DNA of 14,267 nucleotides from Candidatus Margulisiibacteriota bacterium (GTDB taxonomy: Bacteria; Margulisbacteria; WOR-1; XYC2-FULL-46-14; JAHJBW01): positions 1 through 14,267 of the forward strand of contig JAHJBW010000018.1 of the NCBI GenBank assembly GCA_018813405.1, read 5' to 3'. A program made the translations under genes and the position numbers. The notes beneath the pieces are model-generated. The model did not search any database. It saw nothing but the letters and a program-made list of their open reading frames with translations, and was not told the origin of the DNA. Every line of letters begins with the position of its first letter. The stretch's first letter is position 1. This document shows positions 1 to 6,865 of the stretch, in pieces.

Positions 1-180
1 ATCGTTCATCGCTTTCAAATTTGCTTTTAACCATATTTCATCATTTGAAAAATAATCGAGAATCCGGGTGCCGTACCAATTTGGCAGCCAGGGACAATCG
101 ATAATAAAACCCACTGGCAAAGGACTAAAAACCTCACCACCAATAATTCTTTGCAGCATTTCCCACTGTTGTTCCGTCAT
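1..180 (-). CDS. Uroporphyrinogen decarboxylase (URO-D) family protein, N-terminal fragment
   Basis: An open frame of 60 codons starts at ATG 180 on the minus strand and runs off the left edge. A good Shine-Dalgarno sequence, GAGGAAGA, sits about 4-12 bases before the ATG, so the start is well supported. The peptide contains PVGFIIDCPWLPNWYG and ILDYFSNDEIWLKANLKA. This pattern is typical of the N-terminus of URO-D-superfamily proteins, which include uroporphyrinogen III decarboxylases and corrinoid-dependent methyltransferases. The many uncharacterised members usually act on methylated or tetrapyrrole-like substrates, and the substrate cannot be told from 60 residues. The gene lies in the A+T-rich left block, on the far side of the pyrE/aldo-keto reductase junction, so it may not belong to the same genome as the rest of the window. 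Confidence 0.72.
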   Translation of the reverse strand, partial: MTEQQWEMLQRIIGGEVFSPLPVGFIIDCPWLPNWYGTRILDYFSNDEIWLKANLKAMND

Positions 181-514
181 TTTTGTCTTCCTCGTTTGAA
201 TTATTCTTACACTTGCAATATTTACCGAACAAATATCATTTTCTTTTAATTAGGTGTTTATTGATTTTCCTCCACCCTGGATGTTGTACTCATTAATCAT
301 TTATTTCGAATTGAGGAAATATTGACGGGTTTTCTCAAATGCCCAGACAACCCAATCCTTTTCCTCTTTTTTGTTCTTTCTGATTATATTTATGTACGGT
401 TACTAAATTAAAGCAGGAAGTGACATATTTTCACCACTCCAAATTCAAATAATGATATCTATCCAGGTTGATTGGAAGAACATAATTCTATGAATATCTA
501 AATATTTAGAGATA
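181..514. other. A+T-rich gene-free stretch
   Basis: This 334-base gap lies between the chimeric pyrE ORF and the URO-D-family gene. It is visibly more A+T-rich than the sequence to the right. Stops interrupt all frames often. The longest minus-strand open stretch (about 304-399) has no start codon. Apart from the Shine-Dalgarno sequence of the URO-D gene and a 12-base A+T palindrome at 498-509, no convincing promoter, terminator or RNA gene is visible. Confidence 0.5.
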
Positions 515-1021
515 TTACCAATATTGATGAACAAATTTGCGAATATTAGTATTGTACAATTCACGCACTTTCGTCATTGTCTCATCTGTTAGCAAAGGCA
601 TATCTGCCACGCTAATATTCTCCTCAGCTTGTGAGGAATGTTTGGCGCCCGGGATAGCGCATGTCACGGCATCAACTACCACTACCTTCCATCCCGGCTT
701 GATGATGCCTTCGATCTCTTTCCCCAGCCCATGGCCCTTTGCTTCTTTTCGGACGATGAATGCCGCGATCTTTCCCTGGCTTTGGATCGCGACGGCGGCC
801 GCGATGGGGTCCGCGCCGATCGTTAGTCCCCCGACCGCGTCTACTTTCATGCCTTTTATCTTGTCCAGGATGATATCTGCCATAAGCTTAAGCCCCAGAG
901 GGTGGCAGGTGACCTGCTTGCCGTCGACGTAAAAATTACTTTTCTTGCCCGAGGAGAGAGTGAAGTCCCCCGTTTTTACCGCGCCAGTATCCTTTAATAA
1001 TTGTTTGAGTTGGTCGTACAT
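515..1021 (-). CDS. pyrE: Chimeric ORF: orotate phosphoribosyltransferase N-terminus joined to an aldo/keto reductase C-terminus
   Basis: Residues 1 to about 117 match orotate phosphoribosyltransferase (OPRT), the enzyme that makes OMP from orotate and PRPP in pyrimidine synthesis. Visible signatures are FTLSSGKKSNFYVDGK, GGLTIGADPIAAAVA and the catalytic-loop region RKEAKGHGLGKEIEG. The usual PRPP loop (VVVVDDVxTTGGS) breaks off after VVVVD117. From about A118 the sequence reads like the last ~50 residues of an aldo/keto reductase (AKR): AVTCAIPGAKHSSQAEEN, MPLLTDETMTKVRELY, then IRKFVHQYW before the stop. The OPRT part is thus about 60 or more residues short and lacks its PRPP loop, so OPRT activity is unlikely. 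The AKR tail has no barrel. A real fusion by deletion or an assembly error are both possible. The start has no Shine-Dalgarno; TATACT lies 7 bases upstream. The gap to the nitroreductase gene is 22 bases. Confidence 0.85.
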   Translation of the reverse strand: MYDQLKQLLKDTGAVKTGDFTLSSGKKSNFYVDGKQVTCHPLGLKLMADIILDKIKGMKVDAVGGLTIGADPIAAAVAIQSQGKIAAFIVRKEAKGHGLGKEIEGIIKPGWKVVVVDAVTCAIPGAKHSSQAEENISVADMPLLTDETMTKVRELYNTNIRKFVHQYW

Positions 1022-1028
1022 TGGTTAA

Positions 1029-1034
1029 AGTATA
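1029..1034 (-). promoter_or_regulatory. TATACT -10-like hexamer just before the pyrE start
   Basis: The hexamer TATACT on the minus strand is followed by 7 bases and then the pyrE ATG. No Shine-Dalgarno sequence is present. The spacing would put transcription start at or next to the ATG, as in leaderless mRNAs. The site fits the TANNNT pattern. A chance A+T-rich match cannot be excluded. Confidence 0.35.
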
Positions 1035-1043
1035 TCACGAAAA

Positions 1044-1592
1044 TCAGATCTCGGTCATGATCTGTTCCAGCTTTTTCCGCGGTTTGATCTTGTGCTCAAC
1101 CCCTTCTTTTGGATAGCCCAGTGTCAGGAAGGCGATAACTTCCTCGGCCTTTGGGATGTTCAACAGGGACTTGACCTTCTTTTCATCAAACCAGCCGATC
1201 CAGCAAGACCCGATGCCCAGTTCCCAAGCGGTGAGGGACATGTGTTCCAGCGCAATGGCCACGTCCAGGTAGTACCATTTCTTGTTAACAATGGCAGAAG
1301 CTATCTTGTGAAGGAAATCTATGGGGCCCGCAGTGGCGACTATCACAATGGGAGCGTCTGCTATAAAGCTGTTGGCGACCACGCGTGAGCCGAGCGGCAT
1401 CTTCTCGCCAAGCGCTTTGATCTTTCCCGCATCCTTTACCACATAGAAGTGCCAGGGCTGAGAATTGCTGGCGGACGGCGCCAGGCGGGCGGACTCAAGG
1501 ATCATGCTTAGCTTGTCCTCTTCAATCGGTTTTTCCGCGTATTGGCGGACGCTGCGGCGGGACTGGATGATATTTAGGATCTCAGGTCCCAT
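1044..1592 (-). CDS. Nitroreductase family protein (FMN-dependent)
   Basis: The 182-residue length and motifs fit the small FMN-binding nitroreductase family, whose cytoplasmic members reduce nitro groups, quinones or other electrophiles with NAD(P)H. Visible FMN-site motifs are SRRSVRQY (residues 11-18, phosphate-binding arginines) and APSASNSQPWHFYVV (38-52). The helical segment YYLDVAIALEHMSLTAWELG (107-126) is followed by IGSCWIG, and TLGYPKE (157-163) lies near the end. These place it among NADH oxidase/FrhB-like small nitroreductases. The natural substrate is unknown. The ATG overlaps the lemA stop by one base (TGATG), and GGAG in the lemA end (1598-1601) serves as ribosome binding site, which indicates translational coupling. 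It is a downstream gene of the TPM-LemA operon; a functional tie to LemA is not established. Confidence 0.93.
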   Translation of the reverse strand: MGPEILNIIQSRRSVRQYAEKPIEEDKLSMILESARLAPSASNSQPWHFYVVKDAGKIKALGEKMPLGSRVVANSFIADAPIVIVATAGPIDFLHKIASAIVNKKWYYLDVAIALEHMSLTAWELGIGSCWIGWFDEKKVKSLLNIPKAEEVIAFLTLGYPKEGVEHKIKPRKKLEQIMTEI

Positions 1593-2161
1593 CAGAACTC
1601 CACTTTCGGCGTTTCCTTCACCTGCTCGCCGGCAACCTGGAAGAACGGTTTTTCCCTGTCAAACCCGAACATTCCAACGAACATGACCGTAGGGAAGGAC
1701 TTGGCTTTTGTGTTATACGCCTGCACGCTTTCGTTGTACCTCATGCGGGCAACTGCCAGGCGGTTCTCTGTTCCTGCCAGTTCGTCCTGCAAGGCGCGGA
1801 AGTTCTCGGAAGCCCTTAGTTGCGGATAATTCTCGGCAATGGCCAGCAGTCTTCCAAGAACGCTTTCCATTCCGTTGCTTGCGGCGACCTTTTCGTTTAC
1901 AGTCGCGGCGCCAGACAGCTTTGAGCGAGCCTCGGCAACTTGCACAAAAATAGTTTGTTCGTGGGTCGCGTATCCCTTGACCGTGCTTACCAGGTTCGGG
2001 ATAAGGTCGTACCTTCTCTGCAGCTGGTTCTCAACCTGCGCCCAGTTTTGCTTGACGTCCTGGTCGGACCTGACCAGCCCGTTGTACTGACCGACAAAGA
2101 AAGAAGCTATCAAGATAACAACTACCGCGATGATCCCCAAAACTATTAACACCTTTTTCAT
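1592..2161 (-). CDS. lemA: LemA family protein
   Basis: This 189-residue protein has one N-terminal membrane helix (about residues 4-23) and then an all-helical domain with classic LemA sequence: QYNGLVRSDQDVKQNWAQVE, QLQRRYDLIPNLVSTVKGYA (47-66) and ENYPQLRASENFRALQDELA (110-129). RMRYNESVQAYNT and FPTVMFVGMFGF close the domain. The family is widespread and anchored in the membrane, with a short N-terminus outside in most models; its biochemical role is not settled. The ATG is preceded by GGGGG (2169-2173) at good spacing. Directly upstream of that site lies a 20-base palindrome. The partner TPM-domain gene is immediately upstream in the same operon, a pairing seen in many bacteria. Confidence 0.96.
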   Translation of the reverse strand: MKKVLIVLGIIAVVVILIASFFVGQYNGLVRSDQDVKQNWAQVENQLQRRYDLIPNLVSTVKGYATHEQTIFVQVAEARSKLSGAATVNEKVAASNGMESVLGRLLAIAENYPQLRASENFRALQDELAGTENRLAVARMRYNESVQAYNTKAKSFPTVMFVGMFGFDREKPFFQVAGEQVKETPKVEF

Positions 2162-2179
2162 ACAAATTCCCCCTTTAAT

Positions 2180-2199
2180 GGGCGCAAAACTTTGCGCCC
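2180..2199. repeat. Perfect intercistronic palindrome between tpm and lemA
   Basis: GGGCGCAAAACTTTGCGCCC forms a 9-bp stem with a 2-base loop. It sits 10 bases past the tpm stop and 6 bases before the lemA ribosome binding site. It lacks a T tract on the minus strand, so it is unlikely to be a terminator. It may act as an intercistronic mRNA stabiliser or attenuator, or be a copy of a small dispersed palindromic repeat. Confidence 0.7.
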
Positions 2200-2209
2200 C
2201 TACCTATCG

Positions 2210-3067
2210 TTACCAGCCCCGTCCTGCACCGCCGCCGCCGGACCTGCCGCCCCCAAACCCGCCAAGGCCGGACCCTCCTCCAAAACCACCGCCCATGCCG
2301 CCGCCCCGCCCGCCAAAGAACATGACTCCCCAGAAGCCAAAGAAAAAGCCCACCAGCGCCCCGATAATAGAGCCAATGATGGCGCCCTGATCATATCCCC
2401 ACACAGCCCCAATTATTCCAAAAGGTATTGATCCCGGCCTCTTAAAAACCAGGCCGCCAACGATAATGGCGATGATCAAGACAAAAAATATCCACCCAAA
2501 GCCCAGCCTGGCCCCGGCCTGCGCCTTTTCTGAAGGCGGCGGCGTTGAGCCGACCGATTCGATCTGTCCCCCGGACATGACGGTGCCGATCGCTTTTGAA
2601 GCGGCCACAAGGCCGGCGCCGAACTCGCCTTTTGCGAAATTGGGGATGGCATATTCATCGAGGATGCTGCCTACCAGGCCGTCCGGCAGGTCCCCCTCCA
2701 GCCCGTAACCAACCTCTACCTCAATGCGTTTTTCTTCCATGGCCAGCAGGATCAGGACGCCGTTGTCTTTGCCTTTTTGCCCGATACCCCAGGCCTCGAA
2801 AAGTTTTACCGCGTAGGTCTTTGAGTCCAAGGGGGAGACAGTCTTTATAGTAACGACCGAAAGCTCGGCCCCGCTTTTGGCCTTGATATTGGCGGCGAGA
2901 GCGTCCAGCGTTTGTTTTTCGGAAGGGGTAAGTACCCCAGCGAAATCATTGACATATCCCTGTGCTTTGGGGAAAGAAACCTCTGCGGCCAGGGCGGTTG
3001 AGAAAAAAGATAGCGCCACCAGGTTTGCCAGCAGCGCTATCCAAAATGATCGTATTAAGGTACGCAT
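2210..3067 (-). CDS. TPM-domain (YgcG-type) protein with signal peptide and Gly-rich tail
   Basis: The 285-residue protein starts with a signal peptide (about 1-28, ending near TALAAE). A TPM domain follows (about 32-165): GYVNDFAGVLTPSEKQTLD, GAELSVVTIKTV, LFEAWGIGQKGKDNGVLILL and VEVGYGLEGDLPDG. After a short Pro-rich linker come two hydrophobic segments (about 190-207 and 214-251). A Gly/Arg-rich tail (252-285) ends in GRGW. This is the standard layout of YgcG/TPM proteins. Some TPM domains have acid phosphatase activity or act in photosystem II repair, but bacterial YgcG function is unclear. The TPM domain should lie outside the cytoplasmic membrane. It is encoded next to lemA, as in many genomes. 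The ATG lacks a Shine-Dalgarno sequence, and a perfect TATAAT lies 6 bases before it. Confidence 0.94.
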   Translation of the reverse strand: MRTLIRSFWIALLANLVALSFFSTALAAEVSFPKAQGYVNDFAGVLTPSEKQTLDALAANIKAKSGAELSVVTIKTVSPLDSKTYAVKLFEAWGIGQKGKDNGVLILLAMEEKRIEVEVGYGLEGDLPDGLVGSILDEYAIPNFAKGEFGAGLVAASKAIGTVMSGGQIESVGSTPPPSEKAQAGARLGFGWIFFVLIIAIIVGGLVFKRPGSIPFGIIGAVWGYDQGAIIGSIIGALVGFFFGFWGVMFFGGRGGGMGGGFGGGSGLGGFGGGRSGGGGAGRGW

Positions 3068-3073
3068 GTACCT

Positions 3074-3079
3074 ATTATA
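3074..3079 (-). promoter_or_regulatory. TATAAT six bases before the tpm ATG
   Basis: A consensus -10 hexamer lies on the minus strand, 6 bases before the tpm ATG. A weak -35 (TTCGAC) lies 17 bases upstream inside the end of the preceding gene. With no Shine-Dalgarno sequence, this suggests an internal operon promoter making leaderless tpm mRNA that starts at or near the A of ATG. Confidence 0.5.
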
Positions 3080-3084
3080 TCATG

Positions 3085-3867
3085 TTATTCTTTTACGTCG
3101 AAGTCGGCATAGCTTGAAACCTCGTATACCATATAAGGCGTGCCCAATCCGCCGTCCAATCCTTCATATCTTACAAATCGATGCGGAGAGGCCGCCTCGT
3201 ACCAGAAATATGTCTTTGGAATAAAGGCGCCTACCAGCGCAAGCGCTCCCAGATCTGGGACCATCTGAAGTTTGTAGCATTCGATCTGTTTGCCGTCGTG
3301 TGTGGTGACTGTTTCCTTGCCCAGGTTCTTCATGGTGATCTTGAAGACTTGCGGTCCGCTTGCCAGAAGGGTGAATTTTACGTCCCTGCCTTCTTCAAAT
3401 GGAAAATTCCTGATGCAGGTGCCAAGCGCGGCGTTGTTGATCATATCGTCCGGGAAGTCAAAGGTCTTGGTCTCTCCGTTGGTTGTAACTGATACCTTGC
3501 TGCTGGCCCGGTCATAAGTGGTGTTGACGGTCTCAATCACTTTGCCGTCCTTGTCTTTGAATATGCCTTTGCCGGAGTAGGGTATCATGCGGTTGCCCTC
3601 TCTCACATATACGGCCTCTGTGAGCCAGGAGCGGTATCCGCCTTTTTTGATGCCCGCGCCCTTTTCAAATTTCCTGACATATGTTGTGTTGCCGTCTTTT
3701 ACTATGTCGCCCCACGAAGTGGCCTCGTAAAGCTTTTCTCCCGTCTTTTTTTCTACGGCCAACACTGTGCCTTCTGTATTGTCGATATCAATGATCTTGA
3801 ACACCTCGGCGGAGCAAACGGTAGCGGCAAAGGCCATGACCAAAAATCCAATGAACAGTTTTTTCAT
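3085..3867 (-). CDS. Secreted protein of uncertain family (DUF3108-like, tentative)
   Basis: The 260-residue protein begins with a clear signal peptide (MKKLFIGFLVMAFAATVCSA, cut likely after residue 20). The cysteine at 18 is not in a convincing lipobox. The rest is beta-strand-rich with no membrane helices. It has an ending, KQIECYKLQMVPDLGAL then IPKTYFWYEAASPHRFVRYE, that resembles DUF3108-type periplasmic beta proteins; I am not sure of this match. It is probably periplasmic or surface-exposed. The start is secure: AAAAGGAGG (3876-3884) lies 8 bases before the ATG, and a good promoter lies further upstream. It is the first gene of the minus-strand operon that continues into tpm (17-base gap) and lemA. 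No function can be assigned. Confidence 0.85.
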   Translation of the reverse strand: MKKLFIGFLVMAFAATVCSAEVFKIIDIDNTEGTVLAVEKKTGEKLYEATSWGDIVKDGNTTYVRKFEKGAGIKKGGYRSWLTEAVYVREGNRMIPYSGKGIFKDKDGKVIETVNTTYDRASSKVSVTTNGETKTFDFPDDMINNAALGTCIRNFPFEEGRDVKFTLLASGPQVFKITMKNLGKETVTTHDGKQIECYKLQMVPDLGALALVGAFIPKTYFWYEAASPHRFVRYEGLDGGLGTPYMVYEVSSYADFDVKE

Positions 3868-3898
3868 CTCATATGCCTCCTTTTGGAATTATGAGTGA

Positions 3899-3926
3899 AT
3901 TATAGAACAAAATCGCGAAAAAGCAA
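3899..3926 (-). promoter_or_regulatory. Sigma70-type promoter for the 3085-3867 gene and the operon behind it
   Basis: On the minus strand TTGCTT (3926-3921) and a perfect TATAAT (3904-3899) are separated by 16 bases. Transcription would start near 3892 and reach the AAAAGGAGG ribosome binding site at 3876-3884. The site lies in the divergent intergenic gap shared with the plus-strand gene. Confidence 0.65.
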
Positions 3927-3993
3927 CCAGTATTTGGGCTTGTGAAATTTTCCGCAAAGTGAAATTTTCCCCGCAGATCAACGATAATTCAAC

Positions 3994-3998
3994 AGGAG
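3994..3998 (+). promoter_or_regulatory. Ribosome binding site AGGAG that selects the TTG start at 4007
   Basis: AGGAG lies 8 bases before TTG 4007, in frame with the long plus-strand ORF. The alternative GTG at 3959 has no Shine-Dalgarno sequence, and neither does the internal ATG near 4049. The TTG start is therefore preferred. Confidence 0.6.
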
Positions 3999-4006
3999 CG
4001 ATAATA

Positions 4007-6865
4007 TTGAGAAGCCCTACAGCGGCAATAAAAAGAGCCTTTACCGGCATGATCGGAGGGGCCAGGTCTACTGGCGCCAGACTCAGGCAGCAAGCAGAAA
4101 AAAGAGCTGCCAGGGCTGTTCTGGTCGTCGGCTTGATGATCGTCTCCGGACTGGGCGCGCTCTGGCTGATGAGCTGGCGGAGCAAGAATAATATCGAACA
4201 GCAAATTAACTCGGCCGACAGCGCGGCACAACTGAAAGGATTTCTCGATCTTTATTCAAATGCTGATCGCTACTCCAACGAAAAGCTCATCGGCGTCCTG
4301 CTCGATGAAAGGGAAAAAGGATGTTCTTCGACCGCGGCCGCGATCGCTCTTAAACAAAAACTCCAGCAAGAAGGGAGCATTTTAAGCTTCCCCCCTGACA
4401 AAAAAGAACCAAAGCTCATGCACATTGAAGAGGCTATGAAGACAAATATCTTCCAACTGCTTGAGGAAAGACACAGGGCCATATTCAGGATGAAGGCAGC
4501 GTGGCTGCTTCTGACCCCCGTCCTTCGCGGGTGCGATGACCACAACGCCTTTGATGTGTATGGAGCCTTCCTGGACGGCGATTTCGTCGCACTTTCGACC
4601 GACAAACACAACCGCCATGAATTGTTGCAGGCGGCCACACTGGTCCACGAGCTGAACCACCTCCAAAACAAGGACAAAGGATACAGACTGCGGGAATTCG
4701 AGAAACTTGCAAGGGAAGACCAGGCAGAATTCCTTGAACGCCGCCTGAAAGAACTGGAAGAGAAAGACAGGAAGATTGTTGAGGCTGAACTTAAAAGGAT
4801 CAGAGCCTCTCTTGAAACTGCTAACTATCTTAATAACGTGGCCTTTGGCAGGATTTTTGAAGATGTCTATCCTGCGCCAATGATACTGGCCCGGCATTTA
4901 CTGTCGGCTGGCATATCTTCTGACAGGCTGTCTTCTTTGGCCTCTTTCAGCACGCATGATGCCCGCAGGGACCGCCAGCTAAGATACGCCATCAAGATCG
5001 CGCTTATAGTTCTCTCCAGCTCTCATGACGCGGCCATCAGCCAACTAAAGGCTTTGTCTGAATCCCCCAACAAGTTCGAAAAAATGAACGCCAGATCGGC
5101 TCTGGCGTATCTTAAAGGGTCGGCAGTTGCCAGCCGCGAAGATTCGGGGGCGATAATGCCTGACGAGATAGTGCGGTTCTTCGGCGAGCTTGAGGAGCAA
5201 TTGTTCGCGAGACTTCCTGAGAAAAGCAAAAGAGAGGCGGTTGCCGGCAAGATCGGCGTCTTGCTTAAAGGGAAGCCAGATGAGGCCGCGGCCGCCGGTG
5301 ACTATCTGGCCAGTTGCGCCGGTGAATTTGCCGCGCCCCAGCTTCTACAGGCGCTTAACGCCAGGTTTAGCGATCGGCAAGCATTGGAACGCCTGGTAAA
5401 ACCACTCAGGAAGATCGTTGCGGCCGCACGGACGGAAGATGGATACGGCCCTGTGCTGAAGCTGGGGAAAAAGTTGTCCCGCAAGAACAAAAATTTCCCA
5501 ATTTTATTTGAAGCACTCTATTTTCTGAGCTTTCCGCGGGAACAGCTTGAAAAGTCTCTTAACGGATATATTACTGAGCTTGAACTGGCTCGCAGCGGTG
5601 AGGAAGCGCAAAAGGACGCATATCATTTGAGCGTATTGACCGAGGCCGAATTGGCAGGAGCCAGCCGTGACAGGCTTTTTGAAGCCGCGCTGAGGGCGCT
5701 GCAGAAATGGGAGAACGATCCTCTGGTCGCCGAACCCTGCCTGGAAATATTGAACAGCCTCTGGGGCGGCAGATCAGAAAGCGAACAGGTGTATGTGGCC
5801 GCCAAGGCCGCGCTGCAAGCTACAAAGAACGAAAGGGTCGCAAGATCGGCCGCGATACTGGCCATGAAAAGCAGTCCGCTAAGCCTGGATAGCGTTGAAG
5901 AGGTAATGGGAATTATCGATTCAAAGGCCTATTCAGATGCGGCATCAGATCAAATATTTTTACTTGGCATGAATGCATTGCTTGCGAGGTCGTTCAATGA
6001 GGACCTGCGCGAGGAACTTTTTGAGGGCGGGCCAGGGCAAAGGTTGAAACAGAAAATAGGCTCTGCCGGCGCGATCGATCTATGGTTGAAATTGGCGGAT
6101 GTTGAAAACGCGCTGGATTACCTGAACGGGCTGGAGCTGTCCGAAGATCCCCTTGAAATGGAAGTTGTTCTGCGTGCCAACCTCAAGTTCATGAAAAGGC
6201 AGTCAGACCTTGCCCGGGAGATCAAAGCGGAAAACGCTGAAGATATTGAAGAGTTCAAAAAAAGAGCGTTGGACACCAGTCTAAAAGCTCTGGAAACAGC
6301 GGCCGGAAAGATCAGGGAGAACGAAAGATATAACAGTGTTGCCGGCCTGGCGATGCAATGCCTGGAGGCCGGTGCCCCAAAGGACCACGAGGGCCGCTAC
6401 TACAGTATTTTCCTCAATAGTGGTTTTGATACCGATGTCAGGACCAACGCGGCCCTGTCATATATGGAAAGCGCTGTTTTCCCAATAGCTGTCAGGAGCT
6501 TTATAAGCAGCGAATTGCCAAAACAAATAAGGCTGAACGACGGGCTTCTTGCGCGGGACGATATTGCCAGGGCAGAGGTGGTGGTAAGGGCCGCCGCGGC
6601 AAGAAGGCTAAGGACTGGAGAGCAGGTAGAGGACATGTCCGCCTTCTTCAAAGAATGGATAAATGACAACCTGAGGCGGGTTGAAAAAAAACAGGGGGAA
6701 TATTTTAATGCCCTGAGCCTGGTCTGCAACTCAATAGATGAATATTTATTGAACAAGCCTACCGGCAGTTATATCGGTCAGGGTATAAACAGGGCGAAGG
6801 AAAAAAAAGGTAAAAGGCTGAGCAGAGCAGAAAACAAAAAGCGCAAAATGAAAAGAAAGCGCTAG
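4007..6865 (+). CDS. Membrane-anchored HExxH zinc metalloprotease-like protein with long helical-repeat region
   Basis: With the TTG start the protein has 952 residues (968 from GTG 3959). A basic N-terminus precedes one membrane helix (about 37-57, VLVVGLMIVSGLGALWL), so most of the protein should be outside the cytoplasm. The motif ATLVHELNHLQNK contains HELNH (H214, E215, H218), and an acidic cluster, EDQAE (E237 or E241), could supply the third zinc ligand as in gluzincins. A charged helix (about 240-270) follows. From about residue 330 the protein is almost all amphipathic helices in repeating pairs, suggestive of HEAT/TPR-like alpha-solenoid structure. The C-terminus is very Lys/Arg-rich (KKRKMKRKR). 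I do not recognise a named family. The role could be proteolysis, or the solenoid may act as a scaffold. It is the only plus-strand gene, divergent from 3085-3867 and overlapping the stop of the AsmA-like gene. Confidence 0.85.
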   Translation: MRSPTAAIKRAFTGMIGGARSTGARLRQQAEKRAARAVLVVGLMIVSGLGALWLMSWRSKNNIEQQINSADSAAQLKGFLDLYSNADRYSNEKLIGVLLDEREKGCSSTAAAIALKQKLQQEGSILSFPPDKKEPKLMHIEEAMKTNIFQLLEERHRAIFRMKAAWLLLTPVLRGCDDHNAFDVYGAFLDGDFVALSTDKHNRHELLQAATLVHELNHLQNKDKGYRLREFEKLAREDQAEFLERRLKELEEKDRKIVEAELKRIRASLETANYLNNVAFGRIFEDVYPAPMILARHLLSAGISSDRLSSLASFSTHDARRDRQLRYAIKIALIVLSSSHDAAISQLKALSESPNKFEKMNARSALAYLKGSAVASREDSGAIMPDEIVRFFGELEEQLFARLPEKSKREAVAGKIGVLLKGKPDEAAAAGDYLASCAGEFAAPQLLQALNARFSDRQALERLVKPLRKIVAAARTEDGYGPVLKLGKKLSRKNKNFPILFEALYFLSFPREQLEKSLNGYITELELARSGEEAQKDAYHLSVLTEAELAGASRDRLFEAALRALQKWENDPLVAEPCLEILNSLWGGRSESEQVYVAAKAALQATKNERVARSAAILAMKSSPLSLDSVEEVMGIIDSKAYSDAASDQIFLLGMNALLARSFNEDLREELFEGGPGQRLKQKIGSAGAIDLWLKLADVENALDYLNGLELSEDPLEMEVVLRANLKFMKRQSDLAREIKAENAEDIEEFKKRALDTSLKALETAAGKIRENERYNSVAGLAMQCLEAGAPKDHEGRYYSIFLNSGFDTDVRTNAALSYMESAVFPIAVRSFISSELPKQIRLNDGLLARDDIARAEVVVRAAAARRLRTGEQVEDMSAFFKEWINDNLRRVEKKQGEYFNALSLVCNSIDEYLLNKPTGSYIGQGINRAKEKKGKRLSRAENKKRKMKRKR

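Noticed and set aside
301..399. Minus-strand open stretch of about 32 codons including KKEEKDWVVWAFEKTRQYF
   Set aside because: It looks somewhat protein-like but has no start codon, is bounded by stops and is too short to identify; it could be a gene remnant but cannot be supported.
498..509. CTAAATATTTAG palindrome next to the chimeric pyrE stop, as a terminator
   Set aside because: The stem is pure A+T at its centre, has no loop and no T tract on the minus strand, so it is not a convincing intrinsic terminator.
2130..2390. Proline-rich plus-strand open frame
   Set aside because: It is the mirror of the Gly-rich tail of the TPM protein and crosses into the intercistronic palindrome.
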